NCBI RefSeq assembly: GCF_003289955.1 | Contig: NZ_QLZR01000005.1 | Coordinates: 1 to 64,000, forward strand | Length of the DNA: 64,000 nucleotides | Direction: 5' to 3' | Source: Planococcus halotolerans | Lineage (GTDB): Bacteria > Bacillota > Bacilli > Bacillales_A > Planococcaceae | In this document: positions 51,213 to 59,260 of the stretch, in pieces | Position numbering within the stretch: position 1 is the stretch's first letter | Layout: each line of letters opens with the position of its first letter | Notes under the pieces: generated by a model | The model's database searches: none | Told to the model about the DNA's origin: nothing | Seen by the model: only the letters and a program-made list of their open reading frames with translations | Program-made: the position numbers and the translations under genes

Positions 51213-52340
51213 GTGCGAAAATTATTCTTATTGTTGGTCATTGTCGCTTTGGTTTATTTCGCACGGCCGCTTTGGGAAGAACCGGTCGGCGAGTATGTGG
51301 ATTTGAGTTTTCTTGACACTGTTGAAAATGCCATTGGAAATCTCGCTGACGGCCCGGATGTAACAGAAGCACTCGACGAGGCGAAGGAATTTACCACACG
51401 CTTCGCGAGCCAATTGCAATCACTGGTGAGGTCAGATACAGCTGAAATGCCGGAAGCTGTCGAAAAACCTGAACTGTCCGAAACTGATTCTGTGTTCGCC
51501 ATCCATAATGTCACAATCGGCATGTCCAAAGAAGAAGCACAGGTCAAAGTGGGATTGCCGCTTCGCCTGATGAAGAACGAGTATGGAACCGATTGGCACA
51601 GCTATCATACCAATTACCAGAATTACGTGCTGCTGGCTTACGATAAAGACGGCAATGTCAACGGCATGTTCACGAATCAGAATTTAATTTCTTCCACTGA
51701 AGGCATTACGATGGCCTCCAATAAAGAAGAAGTACGCAGTCAATTTGGGGTTCCGTTGAAGAGCCTTCAAAAAGGGAATGTCCAGTACATTCTCGATACC
51801 CGCGAAGAATACGATTTATTTAAAGTCGGTGATTTGTATATCACGGTTTTCTATGATATTCACGAGGAAAGCACAGTGACGGCCCTCCAGGTCATCCATG
51901 AAGATTTAGAGGAAGACCGTCCCGAAATTTATGCCGCGCCTGATGACGAACTTCGCGAAGGTTATGAATATCTGCTGTTCGAGCTGACGAATTCGGCCCG
52001 GATCCAGCGGGAATTGCCGCTTTTGAAATGGGACGAACAGGCAATGCTGACAGCGCGTAAGCATAGTGAGGATATGGCGGAAAATGAATACTTCAGCCAT
52101 ACCAATAAAGAAGGAGAGTCGCCATTCGACCGGATGTCGGACGATGGCATCAACTTTTTCGTCGCCGGTGAAAATTTGGCATACGGCCAGTACAGCAGTA
52201 TTTTCGCTCACGAGGGTCTGATGAATTCCATTGGCCACCGTGAAAATATAGTCAAGCCTGATTTTGGCTATCTAGGTGTCGGTGCAGCATTCAACAGCGA
52301 AAACCAGCCGTTTTATACAGCTAATTTCTTTAATAGATGA
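51213..52340 (+). CDS. CAP-domain protein with CAP-associated N-terminal domain (YlbC-like)
   Basis: A 375-residue secreted or anchored protein with an N-terminal hydrophobic segment (LFLLLVIVALVYFA). It has a central CAP-associated domain (about 95-230: IGMSKEEAQVKVGLP...) and a C-terminal CAP domain. The CAP signatures are ARKHSEDMAENEYFSHTN, GENLAYG and IGHRENI, which supply the usual His and Glu pairs. CAP proteins in Bacilli (YlbC, YkwD) are sporulation- or envelope-linked but of unknown activity. GTG at 51213 was chosen since GAGGTG lies 7 bases upstream; a TTG two codons earlier is too close. Confidence 0.88.
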   Translation: MRKLFLLLVIVALVYFARPLWEEPVGEYVDLSFLDTVENAIGNLADGPDVTEALDEAKEFTTRFASQLQSLVRSDTAEMPEAVEKPELSETDSVFAIHNVTIGMSKEEAQVKVGLPLRLMKNEYGTDWHSYHTNYQNYVLLAYDKDGNVNGMFTNQNLISSTEGITMASNKEEVRSQFGVPLKSLQKGNVQYILDTREEYDLFKVGDLYITVFYDIHEESTVTALQVIHEDLEEDRPEIYAAPDDELREGYEYLLFELTNSARIQRELPLLKWDEQAMLTARKHSEDMAENEYFSHTNKEGESPFDRMSDDGINFFVAGENLAYGQYSSIFAHEGLMNSIGHRENIVKPDFGYLGVGAAFNSENQPFYTANFFNR

Positions 52341-52355
52341 TATTGACAATGTGGC

Positions 52356-52389
52356 AAAAAGCCGGTCCGCTAAGCGGATCGGCTTTTTT
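52356..52389 (+). terminator. Terminator of the CAP-domain gene
   Basis: The stem AAAAAGCCGGTCCGCT / AGCGGATCGGCTTTTT (one mismatch) is followed by T. Confidence 0.9.
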
Positions 52390-52404
52390 GGTGTGTTTTT
52401 GGCG

Positions 52405-52500
52405 AGTTGGGCGTATTTGAGTGAAAGTTGGGCATAAATCAGCTGAAGTTGGGCGTATTTCGACTAAAGTTGGGCGTATTCGGTCCGAAGTTGGGCATAA
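52405..52500. repeat. 21-bp-period repeat array C (five units)
   Basis: The core AGTTGGGCRTAWW starts at 52405, 52426, 52447, 52468 and 52489, each exactly 21 bases apart. Units 1, 3 and 4 read GCGTATT and units 2 and 5 read GCATAAA. A GA or AA leads most cores. The array starts 16 bases after the terminator of the CAP gene. Confidence 0.92.
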
Positions 52501-52577
52501 ACTGAAAATCGTTAAAAATTATAAGAGTTTTGAAACCATTCTCTTTCAGGTGCGTATGATAAGAGTGCCGAATACAT

Positions 52578-52607
52578 AAAAAAGCTGACCCTCGTCAAAG
52601 GGTCAGC
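52578..52607 (-). terminator. Terminator of uppP
   Basis: Reading leftward, the stem GCTGACCCT / AGGGTCAGC is followed by TTTTTT. It lies 20 bases past the leftward uppP stop. Confidence 0.9.
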
Positions 52608-52626
52608 AAACGTTTCGTTTATTTTA

Positions 52627-53457
52627 TTAGTTAAGCAGGAGCCATGCCAGAACGACAAGCGGTCCGACAATGAAGCAGTAGATTGCGAAATATTTCAATT
52701 GTCCTTTGGCCATTATGTTCATGAACCATTTAAGGGAGAAGTACGAAGCGATCAGTGAGCCGATGAAGGCCATGATATAAGGTACGGCCAATGTGGCAAG
52801 GTTGTCATCGTTCAGAATATCGGAGATGCTGAGAACAGCGCCGCCAAGGCTGATCGGGATGAACAGCAGGAAAGAAAAGCGCAATGCCGTTTCCTGGTTG
52901 ATGCCGCGTGCCATTGCCGCAACGATTGTGGCACCGCTGCGGCTGATGCCTGGAATCAGGGCTACAGATTGAGCAAGCCCGATAATGATGGCATCTTTCA
53001 TCGTCAAGTTGCCGTCTTTGCGTTTGCCATGGATGTCGCGGATCAGCCAAAGCGCAAACCCTGTGATGACCAAAGTAACGCCGACGGTTACAATAGTGGA
53101 AAGGTAATCATCGATGGTGTCCTGGAAAAGCAAGCCGATTATGGCTGCGGGAATAGTTGCTACTACCAGGTAAACGATGAACATGAAATCGCGTGTCGTT
53201 TCTTCGTCTTTTACTTTGAAAAACCTCACGCCGTTGACGATTAGGCGCTGGATGTCTTCGCGGTAAATGATGAGTACAGCAATCAGCGAAGCAGTGTTGA
53301 CCAGCAAGGCAAATGTAGACACACTGCCTTCGATTTCGACATCAAGAAAGTATTGGGCGATCAGCAAATGTCCGCTGGAGGAAATCGGAATCGGTTCCGT
53401 CAATCCTTGAAATAAGCCAAGCAGTAAAAATTTTATCGTAAGCCATAATTGTTCCAT
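52627..53457 (-). CDS. uppP: Undecaprenyl-diphosphatase UppP (BacA)
   Basis: A 276-residue polytopic phosphatase that converts undecaprenyl diphosphate to the monophosphate on the outer face of the membrane. Signature 1: [17 protein letters not shown] (the usual motif is E-xx-P-xSS-x-GH). Signature 2: [10 protein letters not shown]. It matches the BacA family and can give some bacitracin tolerance. The ATG follows AAGGAGTT. It lies 1.7 kb from popT, whose product recycles the lipid product inward. Confidence 0.94.
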   Translation of the reverse strand: MEQLWLTIKFLLLGLFQGLTEPIPISSSGHLLIAQYFLDVEIEGSVSTFALLVNTASLIAVLIIYREDIQRLIVNGVRFFKVKDEETTRDFMFIVYLVVATIPAAIIGLLFQDTIDDYLSTIVTVGVTLVITGFALWLIRDIHGKRKDGNLTMKDAIIIGLAQSVALIPGISRSGATIVAAMARGINQETALRFSFLLFIPISLGGAVLSISDILNDDNLATLAVPYIMAFIGSLIASYFSLKWFMNIMAKGQLKYFAIYCFIVGPLVVLAWLLLN

Positions 53458-53607
53458 TTAAAAATAACTCCTTCTTCGTGTTTAAGATTATGTATAGGCA
53501 ATGGTTTAGACGCAACAGCAACAGTAAAGTTCGCTTTCACAAAGAATAATAATAACATAATTTCATGGTAAACTGGGTATACCGTAGAAATAAAAGGAGG
53601 GAAACTT

Positions 53608-54687
53608 TTGACAAATAAACTTTGGTTCCAAGCAGGAGTCGGAATTATCCTGGCTTTAGTCATTATTCGTTTATTTATAGAAGTACAAGGGATATTCGAC
53701 CCGCTATTCATTATCGCAGGAACAATATTTGTGCCGCTGCTTCTTGGCGGAGTACTGTTTTATCTGACACGTCCCATTCTTTACTTTCTTGAAAAACGCG
53801 GACTGCCGAAATGGGCGTCCATTATCAGTATCATTCTTGCGATTGTACTGGTTTTTTGGGTTCTTTATGCCTTGATCGGACCGGTTGTAACGGACCAGGT
53901 CAACTCTTTGGTAGATAGTGCGCCGGAAATTATAGAAGACGTCGAAGGTTATGCACAATATCTGCTGGATCAGCGCAGCCGTCTGCCGGATAGCGTACAG
54001 GAACAGATTAACGGAATGACCGATAATATCGGTGATTGGGCGAGCAACATCGGCTCGGTATTGATGTCGTTCATTACCGGTTTGATTTCAGGAATCGTAT
54101 CGTTGATTCTTGTGCCGTTTTTCTTGATTTACCTGTTAATCGATCATAAGAAGTTCGTGCCTTTCGTCTCAGGGTTCTTTTCAGGAGAACGGAAATCATG
54201 GATCATCAAAGCCTTGCAGGATATTGACAAGACATTGAGAGCGTATATCCAGGGGCAGTTATTCGTCAGCTTCCTGGTTGGACTCATGCTGCTGATCGGA
54301 TATTGGATTATTGACCTGGAATATGCATTGCTGTTGGCCCTGATTGGTATGGTGACGAACGTCATCCCATTCCTCGGCCCATATATCGCAGTAATACCAG
54401 CTGTTATCATTGCATTGGTGACTGATCCGGTTAAAGTGATCTGGGTACTGGTCATCATGCTCGTAGCCCAGCAGATTGAAGGGAACCTGATCACGCCGAA
54501 TGTCATGGGGAATGCGCTTGATGTTCATCCTTTGACGGTTATCACCTTAATTTTGGCAGCCGGCAGTATCGCAGGTCTTTGGGGCATCATCCTGGCCATT
54601 CCTTTTTACGCCGTTGTGAAATCAATTGCGAAAAATGTTTATGCAAGGCGACAGGAAATAAGGGAAACAGCTACACGAGATGTTTAA
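53608..54687 (+). CDS. AI-2E family transporter (second copy)
   Basis: A 359-residue membrane protein with the same layout as the copy at 29.8 kb. Shared segments include YIQGQLFVSFLVGLMLLIGYWII, PFLGPYIAVIPA and QQIEGNLITPNVMGNALDVHPL. TTG start at 53608 behind AAAGGAGGG. The paralogue pair suggests distinct substrates or conditions. Confidence 0.9.
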   Translation: MTNKLWFQAGVGIILALVIIRLFIEVQGIFDPLFIIAGTIFVPLLLGGVLFYLTRPILYFLEKRGLPKWASIISIILAIVLVFWVLYALIGPVVTDQVNSLVDSAPEIIEDVEGYAQYLLDQRSRLPDSVQEQINGMTDNIGDWASNIGSVLMSFITGLISGIVSLILVPFFLIYLLIDHKKFVPFVSGFFSGERKSWIIKALQDIDKTLRAYIQGQLFVSFLVGLMLLIGYWIIDLEYALLLALIGMVTNVIPFLGPYIAVIPAVIIALVTDPVKVIWVLVIMLVAQQIEGNLITPNVMGNALDVHPLTVITLILAAGSIAGLWGIILAIPFYAVVKSIAKNVYARRQEIRETATRDV

Positions 54688-54691
54688 CGAG

Positions 54692-54727
54692 ACCTCCATG
54701 AATTCATATTCATGGAGGTTATTTTAT
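54692..54727 (+). terminator. Terminator of the AI-2E gene
   Basis: A perfect 11-bp stem ACCTCCATGAA / TTCATGGAGGT with loop TTCATA-like spacer, followed by ATTTTATT. Confidence 0.85.
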
Positions 54728-54740
54728 TGATGGTAATTCC

Positions 54741-54799
54741 TTGACGAAAAATAGTCTACCCCCTAAACTGTGTATAGTTAGTTGAGGGGGTAGACTATT
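54741..54799 (+). promoter_or_regulatory. Promoter and 15-bp inverted repeat of the marR-MMPL operon
   Basis: -35 TTGACG (54741-54746), -10-like TAAACT (54764-54769), spacer 17. The arms AATAGTCTACCCCCT (54750-54764) and AGGGGGTAGACTATT (54785-54799) are perfect complements separated by 20 bases. The left arm lies in the promoter spacer. The right arm holds the ribosome binding site AGGGGG and ends directly before the TTG start. The layout fits an autoregulatory operator. Confidence 0.85.
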
Positions 54800-55243
54800 T
54801 TGGATCAACGAATACAAGAAGCAGTGGATCTCTTTACGGAAGTGATGGTCTATGGCACAGAGAAAGTCATCAAGTCAGTCGATCATCCGCTTTGGAAGGA
54901 ATATTCACCTGAACAGATGCAGATGCTGAAACTGATCAGCAAAGAAAAACAAATAACTTCCAGCCGTCTGGCAGTGCTGCAATCAGTACATAAATCTGCA
55001 ATATCGAGCAGGATTAAAAAGCTGCTGCAAAAAGAATTGATTCGCATTGCCGAAACGGATGATAAGCGGACGAAAATGCTTGAAATAACAGATGCAGGCA
55101 GGGAAGTTCTGGCGCAGTCAGACAAGGCTTTGACCGAATACATCGAAAAGCTGATGTCGGAGCAGATCGAGGACAAAGAAATAGACGAGTTCCTCATCAT
55201 TTTCCGTAAGCTTAAAAAGATTCTAAAAATGGATGAGGTGTAA
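54800..55243 (+). CDS. MarR family transcriptional regulator
   Basis: A 147-residue winged-helix protein. The recognition helix region is LQSVHKSAISSRIKKLLQKELI and the wing reads ETDDKRTKMLEITDAG. It starts with TTG at 54800 behind AGGGGG. It lies 3 bases ahead of the MMPL transporter gene, so it probably regulates that pump and itself through the inverted repeat upstream. Confidence 0.92.
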   Translation: MDQRIQEAVDLFTEVMVYGTEKVIKSVDHPLWKEYSPEQMQMLKLISKEKQITSSRLAVLQSVHKSAISSRIKKLLQKELIRIAETDDKRTKMLEITDAGREVLAQSDKALTEYIEKLMSEQIEDKEIDEFLIIFRKLKKILKMDEV

Positions 55244-55246
55244 ATT

Positions 55247-57877
55247 ATGAAGACGATATTAAAACTTAAATGGCCGATCCTGATCGGTTTAATCATATTG
55301 ACAGCCGCTCTTTTCCTCTTGGCGCCAAACTTGACCGAGCAGGCGGAAGAAGCGGGGTCATTCCAGCTTTCTGAAGATGCTTCATCCCAGCAGGCCGCGG
55401 ATATTCTGGCGGATGCCGGAGCTGCTGCACAAACCATTTCCGTCGTCATTCCAATGGAGTCGGAACTGGATGATTCAATGCGTGATACGCTGGAGCAGAT
55501 GGTTGCGGATATTGAAGCGATGGGAGAACCGGTTACGTCTGTGTTGAACCCGGTGGAAAGTGAAGAACTGGAAGAACAACTGATTTCGGAAGACGGAGAA
55601 ACGATCTTGATTCCAATCACCTTGGATGGTTCCGATGAAGAAGTGAACCAGGTTGCGGATGAAATTCGTAAAAATGTCATCCCCTCCGATTTAACAGCTT
55701 ATATTACAGGTGAAGCTATTATTAATAATGATGTTAACATTAGTGCCCAGGAAGGTTTGAAGCGTACAGAAATCATTACAGTCATATTGATTTTCGGCTT
55801 ATTGCTGGCGGTTTTCCGTTCGATCGTGACGCCGTTCATACCGCTTGTGGCAGTCGGGATTTCTTATTTGCTCAGCCAATCGATCGTGGCATTTTTCATT
55901 GATTGGTTCGGATTCCCGGTTTCAAACTATACACAAATATTCCTGGTAGCGATTCTGTTCGGGATCGGTACCGATTACTGTATCCTGCTGCTCAGCCGTT
56001 ATAAGGAAGAATTGTCTTCCGGGCATGGTGTGGAAGATGCAATCGTCAATACGTATAGAACGGCTGGGCGCACACTGCTGATTAGTGGACTTGCCGTATT
56101 CATCGGTTTCTCTGCCATTGGTTTTGCGGATTTCCCGATCTTTAAATCAGCTGTAGCCGTCGCGGTGGGGATTTTTGTTCTGCTGCTCGTGCTGTTTACG
56201 GTCGTACCGTTCTTCATGGCGGTTCTGAAGGAAAAATTATTCTGGCCGTCAAAAAAATCCGCTTCCCATTCAGACAGCAAAATCTGGATTTGGATGAGCA
56301 AGCTGTCGATCAACCGGCCTTTATTGTCGATGCTGGTTGTAGCAATCATTACCGTGCCGTTATTGTTTACGTATGATAACGATTTGTCTTTCAACACCGT
56401 TGACGAAATCGGCGGGGAATATGAATCCGTGAAAGGACTTCGGGCGATTGAAGATGGCTTTGGAAAAGGTGAATCTTTGCCTGTCCAGGTTATTTTCAAA
56501 TCTGATGATGCTTTGACGAATGAAGAAACGATTCCTTATTTTGAACTGGTCAGCCGCGAAGTTGAAAAAATTGACGGTGTCGATTCGGTTCGTGCCATTA
56601 CGCGTCCGACAGGGGATGTAATTGAGGAACTGTACGTTGATGAACAATTGGGCTTGCTGGCGGATGGATTAACTGAAGCCCGCGACGGTCTTGGGGAAGT
56701 TCAGGCTGGTCTTGCAGAAATTGAAACCAATCTATCCAATATTGCCGGCCAGACTGGCGGTTCAGGTGGAATTGGTGAAGCTGCAGCGGGTCTTGGACAG
56801 CTGAATGACCAACTTGGGCAAGTTACACAAGGCTTGCAGCAAACCGGCAATATTCAGCAGACTGTAGGCGCGTTGACTCAAATCAGCGGCGGTCTTACTG
56901 AAATCGAGCAAGGTCTTCAAGGGGCAGCCGGCCAGACTGGTGAGCTTGGTGCAGGTCTCGGCCAGCTTGCTGAAGGAGTCGCATCCGCCAATGAAGGACT
57001 TGCAGAAATTGAAGGCGGCCTTACTGAAGCGTCTGAGATGATGCAGTCGATGAGCGACAGTGACTCCGTGCGCGCGACGGGTTTATTCATTCCCGAAGGA
57101 ACGCTGGATGAAGAAGAGTTCGAACAGGTCTTTGACCGCTATACATTCGCTGATGAAACAGGCGTTATGATGGAAGTCATTCTCGCTGAAGATCCGTATT
57201 CACCGGAAGCGATTGATACGGTAGCGGAAATCAAAGAAACTGTCGAGCGAAGCACAGTTGCGACACCGCTGGAAGATGCCGACATTGCGTTCGGCGGAAT
57301 CGCCAGCATCAACAGCGATTTGCAGGATATTTCTTCAAATGACTTTACAAACACAGTGGCAATCATGCTTGTCAGCTTGTTTATTGTCCTGGCTGTTCTG
57401 TTCCGTTCATTGATCATGCCTCTATATATGATCGGTTCATTGCTGCTGACGTATTACACTTCCATTGCCATCGCGGAGTTGATTTTCGTCAACGGTCTTG
57501 GCTTCGACGGTATCAGCTGGGCAGTGCCGTTCTTCGGCTTTGTCATGCTGGTGGCTCTTGGCGTCGATTATTCCATTTTCCTTCTCGACCGTTTCCGTGA
57601 AGAATCTTTCAACGGCATTTCGGTTCGTAAAGCGATGTACACATCGATGGCGAAAATGGGTACAGTCATCATCACGGCAGCCATCATACTCGCCGGCACA
57701 TTCGGCGCGATGATGCCTTCGGGTGTATTGAGTCTCGTACAGATTGCGACAATTGTTGTTACCGGTCTGTTGCTTTACGGTTTACTTGTGCTGCCGCTGC
57801 TCATTCCGGCAATTTCGGTGTCATTCGACCGCGGGGTCTGGTGGCCGTTCGGCAATCGTAATCGTGAAAATAAATAA
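55247..57877 (+). CDS. MMPL/RND family transporter
   Basis: An 876-residue pump with two blocks of six helices (MMPL family, YdfJ type). Each block has the transport segment with a charged-pair motif: FGIGTDYCILLLSRYKEEL and LGVDYSIFLLDRFREES. The large extracellular domain between them (about 470-610) carries a helical repeat of LxxIxxxL-type with Gly-rich links (GQTGG, GGLTEIE), typical of YhgE/Pip-like coiled coils. The substrates may be lipids or drugs. It is in an operon with the upstream MarR gene. The ATG follows GAGGTG. Confidence 0.93.
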   Translation: MKTILKLKWPILIGLIILTAALFLLAPNLTEQAEEAGSFQLSEDASSQQAADILADAGAAAQTISVVIPMESELDDSMRDTLEQMVADIEAMGEPVTSVLNPVESEELEEQLISEDGETILIPITLDGSDEEVNQVADEIRKNVIPSDLTAYITGEAIINNDVNISAQEGLKRTEIITVILIFGLLLAVFRSIVTPFIPLVAVGISYLLSQSIVAFFIDWFGFPVSNYTQIFLVAILFGIGTDYCILLLSRYKEELSSGHGVEDAIVNTYRTAGRTLLISGLAVFIGFSAIGFADFPIFKSAVAVAVGIFVLLLVLFTVVPFFMAVLKEKLFWPSKKSASHSDSKIWIWMSKLSINRPLLSMLVVAIITVPLLFTYDNDLSFNTVDEIGGEYESVKGLRAIEDGFGKGESLPVQVIFKSDDALTNEETIPYFELVSREVEKIDGVDSVRAITRPTGDVIEELYVDEQLGLLADGLTEARDGLGEVQAGLAEIETNLSNIAGQTGGSGGIGEAAAGLGQLNDQLGQVTQGLQQTGNIQQTVGALTQISGGLTEIEQGLQGAAGQTGELGAGLGQLAEGVASANEGLAEIEGGLTEASEMMQSMSDSDSVRATGLFIPEGTLDEEEFEQVFDRYTFADETGVMMEVILAEDPYSPEAIDTVAEIKETVERSTVATPLEDADIAFGGIASINSDLQDISSNDFTNTVAIMLVSLFIVLAVLFRSLIMPLYMIGSLLLTYYTSIAIAELIFVNGLGFDGISWAVPFFGFVMLVALGVDYSIFLLDRFREESFNGISVRKAMYTSMAKMGTVIITAAIILAGTFGAMMPSGVLSLVQIATIVVTGLLLYGLLVLPLLIPAISVSFDRGVWWPFGNRNRENK

Positions 57878-57893
57878 AGATGAATAATAGATT

Positions 57894-57940
57894 GAAGCTG
57901 CTGGCGCCATCCTTACAGGGTGTGCACCCACAGCTTTTTT
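57894..57940 (+). terminator. Terminator of the marR-MMPL operon
   Basis: An imperfect stem AAGCTGCTGG / CCCACAGCTT is followed by TTTTT. Confidence 0.65.
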
Positions 57941-58014
57941 CTGTTAATGAAGGATTTATAGCAGCCATGTTATAATGGGGAAAGAATGAAAAAATGAAAC
58001 GGGGTATATGCACT

Positions 58015-58467
58015 ATGCTTACATTTGAGCAAAAACTGGAAATCATCGAATCATTTCCTGAACTGACACGCAAAGACGTATCAATGAAACGCGTCAATTT
58101 CCATTACGAAGAAAGTCTCTACGACAAGAAAATCGTGGTTTATCATCTGCACCCGACAGGCAATGGCTTTGTCTATGTCGGCAACTTGCCGCATTACGAA
58201 GCGGACAAAAAAGGCTTCGTCAATATCCGCGACTTTTCGGAAAAGGAATTGCGCAGCATCCTTGCCGATTCTCTGGATTATTTGTCATTGGAACCGGAAC
58301 CGCCGTACGATAAGACCTGGACGAACCGCGACAACGAGAAAGTGGATTTGGTCTATGACGAGCCATTCTGGAATGTCTACGCCGGCAAAAACCTGGAAGA
58401 AAGCTTCGGCACTTTCAGCGATGCTGAAGACTATTTGATTGACCAGGGTTTTAAAGAGCCAAAATAA
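58015..58467 (+). CDS. Uncharacterised conserved protein
   Basis: A 150-residue soluble protein with conserved-looking segments RKDVSMKRVNFHYEES, VVYHLHPTGNGFVYVGN and YVNIRDFSEKELRSIL-like. The family is not recognised. I chose the ATG at 58015 with ACGGGG upstream; an ATG at 57994 is an alternative. The stop overlaps the next GNAT start by one base, so they are coupled. Confidence 0.7.
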   Translation: MLTFEQKLEIIESFPELTRKDVSMKRVNFHYEESLYDKKIVVYHLHPTGNGFVYVGNLPHYEADKKGFVNIRDFSEKELRSILADSLDYLSLEPEPPYDKTWTNRDNEKVDLVYDEPFWNVYAGKNLEESFGTFSDAEDYLIDQGFKEPK

Positions 58468-58919
58468 TGGAAATCCGCTTACTGAAAGATGGCGATGATC
58501 TCCCCTTGGACTTGCTGTTGGAAGCGGACCCGTCTGAAGAATTTGTCCGGAAATATTGCGGACGCGGCTGTGTCTACGAAGCGCTAGTCGGCGACTCACT
58601 TATAGGGGTATATGTCTTATTGCCGTTATCGGGCACAGCCGTAGAAATTAAAAACATCGCTGTCGCAGAGGATGTGAGAGGGAGAGGCTACGGTAAGAAG
58701 CTGATTCTTCATGCTTTGTCTGAAGCGAAACGGTTGGGATTCGCCAATGTCGAAATAGGCACTGGCAATTCGAGTGTTAATCAGCTGATGCTGTATCAAA
58801 AATGTGGATTTCGCATCGACTCGATCGACCGTGATTTCTTTACGCGCAATTATCCGGAACCGATTATTGAAAACGGTATCGAATGCCGCGACATGATTAG
58901 GCTGGTTTATACTTTTTGA
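58467..58919 (+). CDS. GNAT family N-acetyltransferase
   Basis: A 150-residue acetyltransferase. IKNIAVAEDVRGRGYGKKLI contains the acetyl-CoA loop R-G-x-G-x-G/K, and GTGNSSVNQLMLYQKCGF is the C-terminal motif. It begins inside the stop codon of the upstream gene (TAATG). The acceptor is unknown. A terminator and then array D follow. Confidence 0.88.
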   Translation: MEIRLLKDGDDLPLDLLLEADPSEEFVRKYCGRGCVYEALVGDSLIGVYVLLPLSGTAVEIKNIAVAEDVRGRGYGKKLILHALSEAKRLGFANVEIGTGNSSVNQLMLYQKCGFRIDSIDRDFFTRNYPEPIIENGIECRDMIRLVYTF

Positions 58920-58922
58920 CTT

Positions 58923-58952
58923 AAACTCTTCCTTTTGGGGAAGGGTTTTTTT
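58923..58952 (+). terminator. Terminator of the GNAT gene
   Basis: The stem AAACTCTTCC / GGAAGGGTTT (one G-T pair) is followed by TTTT. Confidence 0.85.
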
Positions 58953-58965
58953 ATGGTTAAGGAAG

Positions 58966-59062
58966 AATCGCGGATAAATCTTAAAAAATCGCTGATAAAC
59001 TATGAAAAATCGCCGATAAACTGCTAGAAATCGCCGATAAACCTCATAAAATCGCCGATAAA
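58966..59062. repeat. 21-bp-period repeat array D (five units)
   Basis: The core AATCGCNGATAAA starts at 58966, 58987, 59008, 59029 and 59050, each exactly 21 bases apart. The three central units read AATCGCYGATAAAC. The remaining 8 bases vary. It starts 14 bases after the terminator of the GNAT gene. The core shares GCCGAT...AAA with array B. Confidence 0.92.
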
Positions 59063-59158
59063 TAATACGTTAAAGGCTGGAAGCCTATGTCACCCATTCA
59101 ACTGGATGGTCAAACAGATAAAAAGGACATCTCACAACTTCAATTTATCGGAGCATTA

Positions 59159-59186
59159 TAAAGGAGCCTTAGCGCTCCTTTTTTTC
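59159..59186 (+). terminator. Intrinsic terminator after array D
   Basis: The stem AAAGGAGC / GCTCCTTT with loop CTTA is followed by TTTT. No confident gene precedes it; a 24-codon frame at 59087-59161 ends at it. Confidence 0.7.
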
Positions 59187-59260
59187 GTGTAAAAATAAGA
59201 GGCAGGAAAAAGAGGAAAAAAACAGTAAATTTCGGTATGCTTGAAGCAAGGAGTGATGAC

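Noticed and set aside
54883-55680. Leftward 265-codon Ser-rich frame
   Set aside because: It lies opposite the marR and MMPL genes, whose families are clear. The Ser-rich content is a shadow of their codon use.
22012-59062. CRISPR arrays
   Set aside because: The units step at 21 bp with 9-13 bp cores and 8-12 bp variable parts, far too short for CRISPR repeats and spacers. No cas genes are present.
59087-59161. Frame of 24 codons ending at the terminator at 59159
   Set aside because: The upstream GGCTGGAAG is a poor ribosome site and the peptide has no recognisable feature. It is kept only as a remark.
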